The translations under genes were made by a program, and so were the position numbers. Under the pieces are notes generated by a model. It was not told the DNA's origin. It was given only the letters and a program-made list of their open reading frames with translations, and did not search any database. A DNA stretch of 64,000 bases from Microvirga sp. (GTDB lineage: Bacteria > Pseudomonadota > Alphaproteobacteria > Rhizobiales > Beijerinckiaceae). Position 1 is the first letter of the stretch, and each line of letters opens with the position of its first letter. This document shows positions 18,084 to 26,079 of this stretch, in pieces. The DNA is taken from contig JAQSWQ010000016.1 in the NCBI GenBank assembly GCA_029266525.1, positions 1 through 64,000 on the forward strand. The letters are read 5' to 3'.

Positions 18084-18109
18084 GGAACCGGAACTTTGCT
18101 GTTCCGGTT
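18084..18109 (+). promoter_or_regulatory. Perfect palindrome / EcfG-like promoter before kaiC
   Basis: AACCGGAAC (18086-18094), TTTGCT, GTTCCGGTT (18101-18109) is a perfect 9-bp inverted repeat. The same bases read as GGAAC (18084-18088), 17 bases, GGTT (18106-18109). That differs by one base from the EcfG consensus GGAAC-N16/17-CGTT. It lies about 60 bases before the kaiC ATG and could be a stress promoter, an operator, or both. Confidence 0.5.
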
Positions 18110-18170
18110 ATGAGGGGTAATTGCTGCGGGCGCTCACCTACCCCTTGACCTGATCCGACCTCCGGCTTCC

Positions 18171-19694
18171 ATGAACGACGCCCGACCTGCCATGCAACAG
18201 GCTCCGCCCCGCGCCTCGACCGGCATCGCCGGGCTCGACGACGTGCTGCGCGGCGGTTTCCTTGCGAACCGCGTCTATCTCGTCGAAGGCGCGCCCGGCG
18301 CCGGCAAGACCACGCTTGCCCTGCAGTTCCTGCTCGAAGGGCGGCATCAGGGCGAGGCCGGGCTCTACGTCACCCTCTCGGAATCGGAGGAGGAGCTGCG
18401 TGCCGTGGCGACGAGCCACCATTGGTCGCTCGACGGCATCGAGCTGTTCGAGTTCGCCTCGGCCGAGACGGCGCTGTCGCTCGATCACGAGCAGACCCTG
18501 CTGCATCCCTGGGAGGTCGAGCTCGGCGAGACCATGAAGGCGATCCTCGACCGAGTGAAGGAGGTCGAGCCCAAGCGCGTCGTCTTCGACAGCCTGTCCG
18601 AGATGCGGCTCCTCGCGCAGGACCCGCTGCGCTACCGGCGCCAGATCCTCGCCCTCAAGCAGTATTTCACCGGCCGGGACTGCACGGTGCTGCTGCTCGA
18701 CGATCTTTCCGGCGGCGACACCGACCTGCAGCTCCACAGTATCTGCCACGGAGTGATCGCGCTCGAGCGCCTGACCATGGAGTTCGGCGCCGCGCGCCGG
18801 CGCATCGAGGTGCAGAAGATGCGCGGGTCGGCTTTCCTCGAGGGCTGGCACGACTACGTCATCCGCCCCGGTGGCCTCGACGTCTTCCCGCGCCTCGTCG
18901 CCGCCCTGCACCACCGCGACTTCCTGACCGAGCAGCTCGAGAGCGGCGTCGCGGAGCTCGACGCCCTTTTCGGAGGGGGCCCGCTCCGGGGCACGAGCAC
19001 GCTCATCCTCGGCCCGGCAGGGATCGGCAAGACCTCGATCGCGATCCAATACGTGCTGGCCGCAGCGGAGCGCGGCGAGCGCAGCGCCATCTACGAGTTC
19101 GACGAGCGCGCCGGCACCCTCATCACGCGCTCGAAGAAGCTCGGCATGGATATCGAGCCGCACATCCGCAGCGGCCTCGTGTCGCTGCGCCAGCTCGACC
19201 CGGCCGAGCTCGCTCCGGGCGAATTCGCCTGGATGGTGCGGCAGGAGGTCGAGATCGTCGGCGCGCGGGTGATCGTGATCGACAGCCTGACCGGCTATAT
19301 GGCGGCGATGCCCGAGGAGAAGCAGCTGCTGCTGCAGATGCACGAGCTCCTGTCCTATCTCTCCCAGCTCGGCATCGCGACCTTCCTGATCAGCCCGCAG
19401 GTCGGGCTTATCGGGAACATGCAGACGACGCTCAACATCAGCTATATCGCCGATTCCGTGCTGCTCTTGCGATTCTTCGAGGCGGGCGGGCGCATCCGCA
19501 AGGCGCTCTCGGTGATCAAGAACCGCGGCGGCGCCCATGAGGACACCATCCGCGAGTTCACGATGGGCGCAACCGGCATCAAGGTCGGGCAGCCGCTGGT
19601 CGATTTCGAGGGCGTGCTGACCGGAGTGCCGCGCTATGTCGGAGGCGTCGGATCGCTCATGGGGAGCCGAGAGGCGGGCCGGAGCCCGACGTGA
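18171..19694 (+). CDS. kaiC: KaiC-family double RecA ATPase
   Basis: A 507-residue protein with two KaiC/RecA domains. Walker A of domain 1 is GAPGAGKTTL (residues 40-49) with Walker B RVVFDSLSEMRLL. Walker A of domain 2 is GPAGIGKTSI, with Walker B VIVIDSLTGYMAAM. In cyanobacteria KaiC is the clock kinase/ATPase; in alphaproteobacteria related proteins act in timing or stress signalling. No kaiA or kaiB is visible in the window. The gene overlaps the downstream histidine kinase by GTGA, so the two are translationally coupled and probably work together. The start is the first ATG in frame with the family opening; an ATG at 18192 is also possible. Confidence 0.88.
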   Translation: MNDARPAMQQAPPRASTGIAGLDDVLRGGFLANRVYLVEGAPGAGKTTLALQFLLEGRHQGEAGLYVTLSESEEELRAVATSHHWSLDGIELFEFASAETALSLDHEQTLLHPWEVELGETMKAILDRVKEVEPKRVVFDSLSEMRLLAQDPLRYRRQILALKQYFTGRDCTVLLLDDLSGGDTDLQLHSICHGVIALERLTMEFGAARRRIEVQKMRGSAFLEGWHDYVIRPGGLDVFPRLVAALHHRDFLTEQLESGVAELDALFGGGPLRGTSTLILGPAGIGKTSIAIQYVLAAAERGERSAIYEFDERAGTLITRSKKLGMDIEPHIRSGLVSLRQLDPAELAPGEFAWMVRQEVEIVGARVIVIDSLTGYMAAMPEEKQLLLQMHELLSYLSQLGIATFLISPQVGLIGNMQTTLNISYIADSVLLLRFFEAGGRIRKALSVIKNRGGAHEDTIREFTMGATGIKVGQPLVDFEGVLTGVPRYVGGVGSLMGSREAGRSPT

Positions 19695-21118
19695 GAGGGA
19701 AGACCGAGGTCGGTCCGGTCGTCATCCTGGCCCCGACCGGGCGCGACGCGGAGAGCGCCTGCCGTCTCCTGAAGGCCGCCGACATCGAGTGCCACGTCTG
19801 CGCTGACTTCCTCGCCTTCTCCGGGAGCATCGGGGATAGCATCGGGGCTGCGCTCGTCGAGGAGGAAGCTCTCGCGCGCGCCGACCTCACCCGGCTGAGG
19901 CGTCACCTCGACGAGCGGCCGCCCTGGTCCGACCCGCCTTTCATCGTGCTCACCCGCAAGGCGACAGCTCTGCGCAAAGGGCTGCCGCACGTGCATCTCA
20001 CGGACATGCTCGGCAACGTGATGTTCCTCGAGCGCCCGCTGCATGGCCTGACGCTGATCAGCGCCGTGCAATCGGCCCTCACGGCGCGCCGGCGCCAGCT
20101 CCAGCTGCGCGATCATTTCATTCAGCAGGAGCGCGCCGCGGCGGCGCTTGCCGAGAGCGAGGCGTGGCTGCGCATCGCCATGGAGGCGGGCCGTTTCGGC
20201 GCCTGGGAATACGCCGTCGAAAGCGGCGAGCTCACCGCGTCCGAGACCTGCAAGGCCAATTTCGGACGCGCCGGCGACGAGCCCTTCTCCTACGCCGACC
20301 TTGTCGCCGCGATCCACCCCGAGGATCGCCAGCGGCACGCCGCAGCCGTGCAGCACGCGATCGAGAACCGCGCGAGCTTCGACATCGAATACCGGGTGAT
20401 CGGGCCGGACGGGGCGCCGCGGTGGGTGCAGGTCCGCGGGCGCGTGGTCGAGCCGGGCACCGGTTCGTTGCGTCTCGTCGGCGTCTCGCAGGACGTCACC
20501 GAGCGCAAGACTGCCGAGCAGCAGCGCGAGCTTCTCTTGAACGAGCTCAATCACCGGGTGAAGAATACGCTCGCGACGGTGCAGTCGATCGCCGCGCAAA
20601 CGGCGCGCGGAGCGAGCTCGCTGGAGGAGTTCCGAAAAGCCTTCGAGGCGCGGCTGCTGGCGATCTCGAAGACCCATAATCTGCTTACCGAGAGCGAATG
20701 GCAGGGTGCGGAGCTTCACGACATCCTCTCGGACGAAGCCGCCGCTTACCGCAACGGCGACGGCAAGGCGCGGGTGCGCCTCGAAGGCGAGCCGGTGATG
20801 CTCCCCGCGAAGACCGCGCTCGTCGCGGGCATGGTCTTCCACGAGATGTTGACCAACGCTGCGAAATACGGGGCGCTGTCGCGCCCGGCCGGGCGTGTGG
20901 AGGTGGGATGGCGGGTGGACCGCCGAGCCAATGGCGGCGAGGTCCATCTGAACTGGGTCGAGCGCGGCGGGCCGCCGGTCGAGCCGCGCAAGACCAGGGG
21001 CTTCGGCTCCCGCCTCATCGAGCGAGGGCTCGAGCAGGAGGCCGGCGGCAGGGTCAAGTTCGAGTTCGCGCCGGATGGCCTGCGCTGCGAGATGTGCATC
21101 CCGCTCCATGCCGGGTGA
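19691..21118 (+). CDS. HWE-type sensor histidine kinase with REC-like domain
   Basis: A 475-residue cytoplasmic kinase starting at GTG inside the kaiC stop (GTGA). Residues 1-135 look like a degenerate receiver: PVVILAPTGRDAESACRLL at the first strand, but VEEEAL where the phospho-Asp is expected and FLERPL instead of the conserved Lys-Pro. A PAS domain follows (about 155-275), then the HWE/HisKA_2 phosphoacceptor NELNHRVKNTLATVQSIAAQ with His288. The ATPase domain has HEMLTNAAKYGALS (N box) and ends GFGSRLIERGLEQEAGG. HWE kinases often feed the PhyR-EcfG stress pathway in this class, which fits the promoter upstream. No transmembrane segment is seen. Confidence 0.88.
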   Translation: MRGKTEVGPVVILAPTGRDAESACRLLKAADIECHVCADFLAFSGSIGDSIGAALVEEEALARADLTRLRRHLDERPPWSDPPFIVLTRKATALRKGLPHVHLTDMLGNVMFLERPLHGLTLISAVQSALTARRRQLQLRDHFIQQERAAAALAESEAWLRIAMEAGRFGAWEYAVESGELTASETCKANFGRAGDEPFSYADLVAAIHPEDRQRHAAAVQHAIENRASFDIEYRVIGPDGAPRWVQVRGRVVEPGTGSLRLVGVSQDVTERKTAEQQRELLLNELNHRVKNTLATVQSIAAQTARGASSLEEFRKAFEARLLAISKTHNLLTESEWQGAELHDILSDEAAAYRNGDGKARVRLEGEPVMLPAKTALVAGMVFHEMLTNAAKYGALSRPAGRVEVGWRVDRRANGGEVHLNWVERGGPPVEPRKTRGFGSRLIERGLEQEAGGRVKFEFAPDGLRCEMCIPLHAG

Positions 21119-21157
21119 GAGCGGGCAGGGGGCTTGGATTAGCCCTTCCGTCCTGCC

Positions 21158-22021
21158 ATGAATGCGCCGCCACCTGACCACCTCGCGCATCTCGCACACG
21201 CCATGGCCACCCGCATCATTCTCGCAGGCTCGACCGGATGGGTCGGGCGGGCGCTCGTGGCGGCGGTCGCCGCAAGCCCCGACCTTGCGCTCGTCGGCGC
21301 GGTGGCGCGGGGCGCGGCGGGGCAGGACGCGGGCGAGGCCGCGGGCGGGCGGTCGCTTGGGTTGAAGGTCGCGGGCAAGCTCGCGGACGCGCTCAGCGTC
21401 CCGTGCGACGTCGTCATCGACTACACCAAGCCGGATGTCGTGAAGCACCACGCGCTCGCCGCGCTCGCCCATGGCTGCCACGTCGTGATCGGCACCTCGG
21501 GGCTCTCCGGCGACGATTACGCGAAGATCGACACGGCGGCGCGCGAGAAGGGACGCGGCGTGGTCGCGGCCGGCAATTTCTCGCTCACCGCGACCCTGAT
21601 GCGCCGCTTCGCGCTGGAAGCCGCCCGGCTCGTGCCCGACGTCGAGATCATCGACTACGCCTCGGCCAAGAAGGCCGACACGCCGTCCGGCACCGCGCGG
21701 GAACTGGCCGAGATGCTCGGCGAGGTGCGCCAAGCCGCGACCGCCAAGGCCGTCTCGGAGCTCACGGGCGTGCGCGAGACGCGCGGCGGCGCGATCGGCC
21801 AGCCGACCCCGGTGCAGGTCCATTCGCTACGCATACCGTCCTATGTGCTGTCCTGCGAGGCGGTGTTCGGCGCCGACAACGAGCGCCTGACGATCCGCCA
21901 CGACGCCGGCTCCTCGCCGACGCCATACGTCGCCGGCACGCTGCTCGCGGCGCGGCGAGTCGGCTCCTTCGTCGGCCTCAGGCGCGGGCTCGACGCCGTG
22001 CTTGTCGGCGAGGGGCCATGA
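21158..22021 (+). CDS. dapB: DapB-like dihydrodipicolinate reductase, variant active site
   Basis: A 287-residue protein with the DapB fold. The NAD(P)-binding opening is IILAGSTGWVGRAL, followed by CDVVIDYTKPDVV, HVVIGTSGLSG, and the signature EIIDYASAKKADTPSGTA (residues 163-180). Standard DapB has His-His in place of Ala-Ser in that motif; the Lys and the Pro-Ser-Gly-Thr are kept. So the general-acid His is missing, and lysine biosynthesis cannot be assumed. The start could be 21158 or the ATG at 21203, where the conserved sequence begins; neither has a clear ribosome site. It overlaps the CoA-transferase gene by ATGA, implying a joint pathway rather than housekeeping lysine synthesis. Confidence 0.75.
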   Translation: MNAPPPDHLAHLAHAMATRIILAGSTGWVGRALVAAVAASPDLALVGAVARGAAGQDAGEAAGGRSLGLKVAGKLADALSVPCDVVIDYTKPDVVKHHALAALAHGCHVVIGTSGLSGDDYAKIDTAAREKGRGVVAAGNFSLTATLMRRFALEAARLVPDVEIIDYASAKKADTPSGTARELAEMLGEVRQAATAKAVSELTGVRETRGGAIGQPTPVQVHSLRIPSYVLSCEAVFGADNERLTIRHDAGSSPTPYVAGTLLAARRVGSFVGLRRGLDAVLVGEGP

Positions 22022-23190
22022 AGCCGCTCGAAGGCGTGAAGGTGCTCGAGCTCGCGCGCATCCTCGCGGGGCCGTGGATCGGGCAGCTGCTTGCCGATCT
22101 CGGCGCCGACGTGGTCAAGGTCGAGCGCGCCGGCGCCGGCGACGACACGCGCGGCTGGGGGCCGCCCTTCATCGAGGGCGCGGACGGCGAGAACCTCTCG
22201 GCTGCCTATTTCCACTCGGCCAATCGCGGCAAGCGCTCGGTCGAGGCCGACTTTGAGACGCCGGACGGGCAGGCGCTGGTGAGAAAGCTCGCGGCGCATG
22301 CCGACGTGGTGGTCGAGAACTTCAAGGTCGGGGGCCTTGCGAAATACGGGCTCGATGCCGAAAGCCTCAGGGCGCTCAACCCGCGCCTCGTCTATTGCTC
22401 GGTGACCGGCTTCGGCCAGACCGGGCCTTACGCGCCGCTCGCCGGATACGACTTCATGATCCAGGGCATGGCGGGCGTCATGGACCTCACCGGCAGTCCG
22501 CAAGGGCCGCCGATGAAGGCGGGCTACGCCACCGCCGACATCTTTTGCGGGCTCTATGCGGCGGTCGGCATCCTGGCGGCGCTGCGCCGGCGCGACGAGA
22601 CCGGCGAGGGCGCAACCCTCGACATGGCCCTGATGGACGCGCAGGTCGCCGTGCTCGGCTACCAGGCGATCAACTATTTCGTCTCGGGAGTGGTGCCGAA
22701 GCGGCTCGGCAACGGCCATCCGAACATCGTGCCTTACGACACCTTCCCGGTCGCCGACGGCACGGTCATCCTTGCGGTCGGCAACAATGCGCAATTCGCC
22801 AAGCTCTGCGAGGCGCTCGGGGCCGAGGATCTGCGCGACCATCCCGACTACGCCACGAACGAGGGCCGCGTGCGCAACCGCGCGGTACTCGTCCCGGAGC
22901 TCGGACGGCGCACCATGAAGTTCGAGCGCGACGACCTGTTGGACAAGCTCGGCAGGCTCAAGGTGCCGGCCGGGCCCGTGAACTCGATTGCCGACGTCTT
23001 CGCCGACCCCCAGGTGCTCGAGCGGGGCCTGCGCGTCGACCTCGCTGCCCCCGAGGCGAAAGCCGGCGCGATCCCCACCCTGCGCTCGCCGGTGGTGATC
23101 GACGGCGAAGCCATGGTCGCCAGCCGCCCGTCGCCGAAGCTCGGCGCCCATACCCAGGAGGTGCTGGCGGACCCGGCCTGGGGCGGGTAG
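22018..23190 (+). CDS. CaiB/BaiF family (type III) CoA-transferase
   Basis: A 390-residue family III CoA-transferase. The opening MKPLEGVKVLELARILAGPW, followed by LGADVVKVERAGAGDDTRGW, is diagnostic. The expected catalytic Asp is in GATLDMALMDAQVAVLGYQA. Also present are YCSVTGFGQTGPYAPLAGYD and the C-terminal GPVNSIADVFADPQV. These enzymes move CoA between a carboxylic acid and an acyl-CoA donor such as succinyl-CoA. The true start is the ATG at 22018, which overlaps the upstream stop; a longer open frame upstream is out of phase with dapB and meaningless. The CoA acceptor is unknown. Confidence 0.9.
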   Translation: MKPLEGVKVLELARILAGPWIGQLLADLGADVVKVERAGAGDDTRGWGPPFIEGADGENLSAAYFHSANRGKRSVEADFETPDGQALVRKLAAHADVVVENFKVGGLAKYGLDAESLRALNPRLVYCSVTGFGQTGPYAPLAGYDFMIQGMAGVMDLTGSPQGPPMKAGYATADIFCGLYAAVGILAALRRRDETGEGATLDMALMDAQVAVLGYQAINYFVSGVVPKRLGNGHPNIVPYDTFPVADGTVILAVGNNAQFAKLCEALGAEDLRDHPDYATNEGRVRNRAVLVPELGRRTMKFERDDLLDKLGRLKVPAGPVNSIADVFADPQVLERGLRVDLAAPEAKAGAIPTLRSPVVIDGEAMVASRPSPKLGAHTQEVLADPAWGG

Positions 23191-23208
23191 GAACGGACCG
23201 CCCAACCG

Positions 23209-23305
23209 GTCATCCCGGACGGCCGCAGGCGGATCCGGGACCTTTCGCCGGCAGAGCACCCACGGGATGGAGATCCCGGATCGCGCTGCGCGCGTCCGGG
23301 ATGAC
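23209..23305. repeat. Dispersed palindromic repeat, copy 4
   Basis: A 97-base element with perfect 12-base inverted ends, GTCATCCCGGAC (23209-23220) and GTCCGGGATGAC (23294-23305). The interior has GGATCCGGGACC, then GGAGATCCCGGATCGCGC, which matches the core of the copy at 6056-6169. It sits between the CoA-transferase and the ThDP enzyme and ends eight bases before the latter's ATG, so it lies within that gene's leader. Confidence 0.8.
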
Positions 23306-23313
23306 GAGCAGGG

Positions 23314-25017
23314 ATGAAGATGACCCCACGACCCCGCACCGGCGGACAGATCCTGGTCGACCAGTTGATCGTGCACGGCGTCGACCATCTCTTCTGCGTG
23401 CCGGGCGAGAGCTATCTCGCCGCGCTCGATGCGCTGCACGACGCCTCGATCAATGTCACGGTGTGCCGACAGGAGGGTGGCGCGGCCATGATGGCCGAGG
23501 CCTACGGCAAGCTCACCGGCCGGCCCGGCATCTGCTTCGTGACCCGCGGCCCCGGCGCCACCAATGCCTCGCCGGGCCTGCACATCGCGAGCCAGGATTC
23601 GACGCCGGTGATCCTGTTCGTCGGCCAGGTCGGGCGCGAGATGAAGGAGCGCGAGGCCTTCCAGGAGCTCGACTACAAGGCCGTGTACGGCTCGATCGCC
23701 AAATGGGTGGTCGACGTCGAGGACCCGGCGCGGCTGCCGGAACTCGTGTCTCGCGCCTTCCACATCGCGACGAGCGGCCGCCCCGGCCCGGTGGTGATCG
23801 CGCTGCCCGAGGACATGCTGGTCGAGGAGGCGAGCGTCGCCGACGCGCCGCCCTACGAGGTCGTCGAGACCCATCCCTCGCTCGGCCAGATGGCCGACCT
23901 GCAGAAGCTCCTCTGGGCGGCCCGGCGCCCGGTCGCGGTGCTCGGCGGCAGCCGCTGGTCGGCGCAAGCCGTGCAGCGCTTCGCGCGCTTTGCCGAGCGC
24001 TTCGCGCTGCCGGTCTCAACCTCGTTCCGCCGCCAGATGCTCTTTCCCGCCGACCATCCCTGCTACGCCGGCGATCTCGGCATCGGCCCGAACCCCAAGC
24101 TTCTTGCCCGCGTCAAGGAGGCCGACCTCGTCCTCCTGGTCGGCGGGCGGATGTCGGAGATGCCGTCGCAGAGCTACACGCTGTTTGAGATCCCGGCACC
24201 GCGGCAGATGCTCGTGCATGTGCATCCGGGCGCCGAGGAGCTCGGCCGGGTCTATCGCCCGCATTTGGCCATCAACGCCTCGCCGACCGCCTTGTCGGCG
24301 GCGCTCGAGGGGCTGCAACCGCCGGCGTCGCTCCCTTGGGGCGAGGAGGCGCGCAAGGCCCATGTCGACTTCCTCGCCTGGAGCGACCCGGCGACCGTCC
24401 ATCCGCCGGGGCGCTTCCAGATGAACAAGGCCGTGGCGCATCTGCGCAAGACGCTGCCGGCCGACACCATCCTTTGCAACGGCGCCGGTAATTTCTCGGC
24501 CTGGGCGCACCGCTTCTGGCACTTCAAGCAATACGGCACGCAGCTCGCCCCGACCTCGGGCTCGATGGGCTACGGCCTGCCGGCGGCGGTCGGCGCGAAG
24601 CGCGTCTTCCCGGACCGCACCGTCGTGGCGCTTGCCGGCGACGGCGACTTTTTGATGAACGGCCAGGAATTCGCGACCGCGGTGCAGTACGATCTGGCGA
24701 TCGTCGTGCTCCTTCTCGACAACGGCATGTACGGCACGATCCGCATGCACCAGGAGCGCGAATACCCGGGCCGCATCTCCGCGACCGTGCTGAAGAACCC
24801 TGATTTCGCGGCCTATGCCACCGCCTTCGGCGGCCATGGCGAGCGCGTCGAGACCACGGAAGACTTTGCCCCGGCGCTGGCGCGCGCCTTCGCGAGCCGC
24901 AAACCCGCGATCCTGCACTGCCTCGTTGACCCCGAGGCGATCACGCCCTCGACGACCCTGACCGCGATCCGCGACAAGGCGCGGGCCGCGCAGAGCATAC
25001 CGGCGGGCGAGGGCTAG
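23314..25017 (+). CDS. Thiamine-diphosphate-dependent acetolactate synthase-like enzyme
   Basis: A 567-residue ThDP enzyme related to acetolactate synthase large subunits. The catalytic Glu that activates ThDP is in TVCRQEGGAAMMAEAYGKLT. The ThDP/Mg motif is AGDGDFLMNGQEFATAVQYD followed by DNGMYG. Other landmarks are FVTRGPGATNASPGLHIA and GSMGYGLPAAVGAKR. No small regulatory subunit (ilvN/ilvH) is adjacent, so branched-chain amino acid synthesis is not indicated. Oxalyl-CoA decarboxylase, glyoxylate carboligase or sulfoacetaldehyde-type activities remain possible. The upstream CoA-transferase and DapB-like genes lie on the same strand, so a shared pathway is conceivable. Confidence 0.85.
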   Translation: MKMTPRPRTGGQILVDQLIVHGVDHLFCVPGESYLAALDALHDASINVTVCRQEGGAAMMAEAYGKLTGRPGICFVTRGPGATNASPGLHIASQDSTPVILFVGQVGREMKEREAFQELDYKAVYGSIAKWVVDVEDPARLPELVSRAFHIATSGRPGPVVIALPEDMLVEEASVADAPPYEVVETHPSLGQMADLQKLLWAARRPVAVLGGSRWSAQAVQRFARFAERFALPVSTSFRRQMLFPADHPCYAGDLGIGPNPKLLARVKEADLVLLVGGRMSEMPSQSYTLFEIPAPRQMLVHVHPGAEELGRVYRPHLAINASPTALSAALEGLQPPASLPWGEEARKAHVDFLAWSDPATVHPPGRFQMNKAVAHLRKTLPADTILCNGAGNFSAWAHRFWHFKQYGTQLAPTSGSMGYGLPAAVGAKRVFPDRTVVALAGDGDFLMNGQEFATAVQYDLAIVVLLLDNGMYGTIRMHQEREYPGRISATVLKNPDFAAYATAFGGHGERVETTEDFAPALARAFASRKPAILHCLVDPEAITPSTTLTAIRDKARAAQSIPAGEG

Positions 25018-25198
25018 CGCGGGGGCAGGGCCCGCGAGACGGAAAGGCGGCGGCCGGGCCACGCTCTCATTCGAAGCGGTCAAACGACCGGCCGGCGGGG
25101 CATGGGTCGTGACGGCAACCGGGAGGATCGCGAGCCGGCCGATGCTGGTCCGAGCGCACGTGCCGCTCAAGGTGGCAGCCCAGTAGCCCTGAAACGAA

Positions 25199-25220
25199 GC
25201 GGGCGGCCGTAGCCGCCCGC
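25199..25220 (-). terminator. Terminator after Flp pilin gene 1
   Basis: GCGGGCGGC (25199-25207), loop CGTA, GCCGCCCGC (25212-25220) is a perfect 9-bp stem. On the minus strand it is followed by TTCGTTTC. It lies 24 bases beyond the stop of the leftward pilin gene. The matching structure after the second pilin gene shows that the unit was duplicated with its terminator. Confidence 0.7.
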
Positions 25221-25244
25221 CCGAGCAGTTCCCGGTCCAGACGA

Positions 25245-25415
25245 CTACTGCACGCTCTTCAGCGTGGTCGAAACCTTCGTGAACTTCTTGCCGAGCTCGG
25301 TGCCGAGCGTCGTCATTGCGGTGATCGCGGCGACTGCGATGAGGGCGGCGATCAGGCCATACTCGATGGCAGTCGCCCCGGACTCGTCGCGGATGAAGCG
25401 ATTCAGCAGACTCAT
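25245..25415 (-). CDS. flp: Flp/Fap-type IVb pilin, copy 1
   Basis: A 56-residue prepilin of the Flp family, which polymerises into Tad pili used for surface attachment. The short leader MSLLNRFIRDESG ends at Gly13. The processed protein would begin ATAIEYGLIAALIAV, with the characteristic Glu at position +5 and a hydrophobic helix. The C-terminus is GKKFTKVSTTLKSVQ. The start at 25415 follows a G-rich ribosome site (AAGGGGG). No tad/cpa assembly genes are in the window, so the pilin must use machinery encoded elsewhere. It differs from the neighbouring copy at 25708-25878 at five of 56 residues. Confidence 0.93.
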   Translation of the reverse strand: MSLLNRFIRDESGATAIEYGLIAALIAVAAITAMTTLGTELGKKFTKVSTTLKSVQ

Positions 25416-25528
25416 ACGTCCCCCTTCCCTGGATTCCACCCCGTCCCCGAGGTGAAGTGTAAGTTTGCCGGTGTTTATGTAAGAGGAAGTAAATCCAAGT
25501 CTTGCCGGTCCGCGAACGCGATCTTTGG

Positions 25529-25543
25529 TTAATCGCGCAATAA
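25529..25543 (-). promoter_or_regulatory. CtrA-like site upstream of Flp pilin 1
   Basis: Read on the minus strand this is TTAT-N7-TTAA followed by CC, one base from the CtrA consensus TTAA-N7-TTAA. It lies 114-128 bases before the pilin ATG. In Caulobacter, pilA is CtrA-activated. A similar element sits at almost the same distance from the second pilin gene. Confidence 0.45.
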
Positions 25544-25658
25544 AGCGGAGCCGAGCTGACGAGCTCGCCTGCCATTCGCCTGGCGGCGCGAGGCGGGCGG
25601 TCCCGGTCCCCTGGCGCCCGGCCGGCAAGCCTGCGATTTGGGCTCCCCGGAATCAAAA

Positions 25659-25678
25659 CGGGCGGCCGAAGCCGCCCG
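25659..25678 (-). terminator. Terminator after Flp pilin gene 2
   Basis: CGGGCGGC (25659-25666), loop CGAA, GCCGCCCG (25671-25678) is a perfect 8-bp stem followed on the minus strand by TTTTGATT. It lies 29 bases past the pilin stop. The stem is nearly the same as that after pilin copy 1. Confidence 0.75.
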
Positions 25679-25707
25679 CCGAAGGCCGTGGTTCCGAAAG
25701 AGGTCCG

Positions 25708-25878
25708 TTACTGCACGCTCGAGAGCGTGGTGGACACCTTCGAGAACTTCTTGCCGAGCTCGGTGCCGAGCGTGGTCATGGCGCTGATGGCGGCAACGGC
25801 GATGAGGGCGGCGATCAGGCCGTACTCGATGGCGGTCGCGCCGGATTCGTCACGGATGAAGCGGTTGAACAGGTGCAT
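25708..25878 (-). CDS. flp: Flp/Fap-type IVb pilin, copy 2
   Basis: A 56-residue prepilin gene, readily missed because of its size. It begins MHLFNRFIRDESG, with processing expected after Gly13, then ATAIEYGLIAALIAVAAIS, and ends SKVSTTLSSVQ. It has the same length as copy 1 and 51 of 56 identical residues; the changes are at positions 2, 4, 32, 46 and 53. A good ribosome site (GGAGGA) precedes the ATG at 25878. It is upstream of copy 1 in the same direction, but each copy has its own terminator and its own CtrA-like element, so they are probably separate transcription units. Confidence 0.93.
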   Translation of the reverse strand: MHLFNRFIRDESGATAIEYGLIAALIAVAAISAMTTLGTELGKKFSKVSTTLSSVQ

Positions 25879-25993
25879 GTCGTCCTCCGAAGCGTTTCAC
25901 GGGCGTGCCGTCGAAACTGCGGGGACATTCGCACGCAAGGTGATCGGGCATCGTAAAGGGACATGGCTAACCAAACGTCATGCCTGCGGCTGG

Positions 25994-26008
25994 TTAGCGC
26001 CGCCCTAA
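25994..26008 (-). promoter_or_regulatory. CtrA-like/palindromic site upstream of Flp pilin 2
   Basis: TTAG-N7-CTAA (25994-26008) has the spacing of a CtrA box with two changes, and lies 116-130 bases before the pilin 2 ATG. A second perfect inverted repeat, GCTAACCA (25966-25973) and TGGTTAGC (25991-25998), overlaps it. The position relative to the gene matches the element of pilin 1. Confidence 0.35.
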
Positions 26009-26079
26009 CGAGGTCTTCACGGCACCGGTCTTGCACCATGTGGGGTGCTCGCGGCAGCGCGCCGTTGTAGTAAGCCGAG

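Noticed and set aside
17876-18148. 90-codon plus-strand frame before kaiC, considered as a kaiB candidate
   Set aside because: No thioredoxin-like KaiB sequence and no ribosome site; it spans the palindrome/promoter.
21238-22017. Upstream extension of the CoA-transferase frame
   Set aside because: It runs out of phase through dapB with Arg/Gly-rich nonsense; the ATG at 22018 overlaps the dapB stop and begins the family homology.
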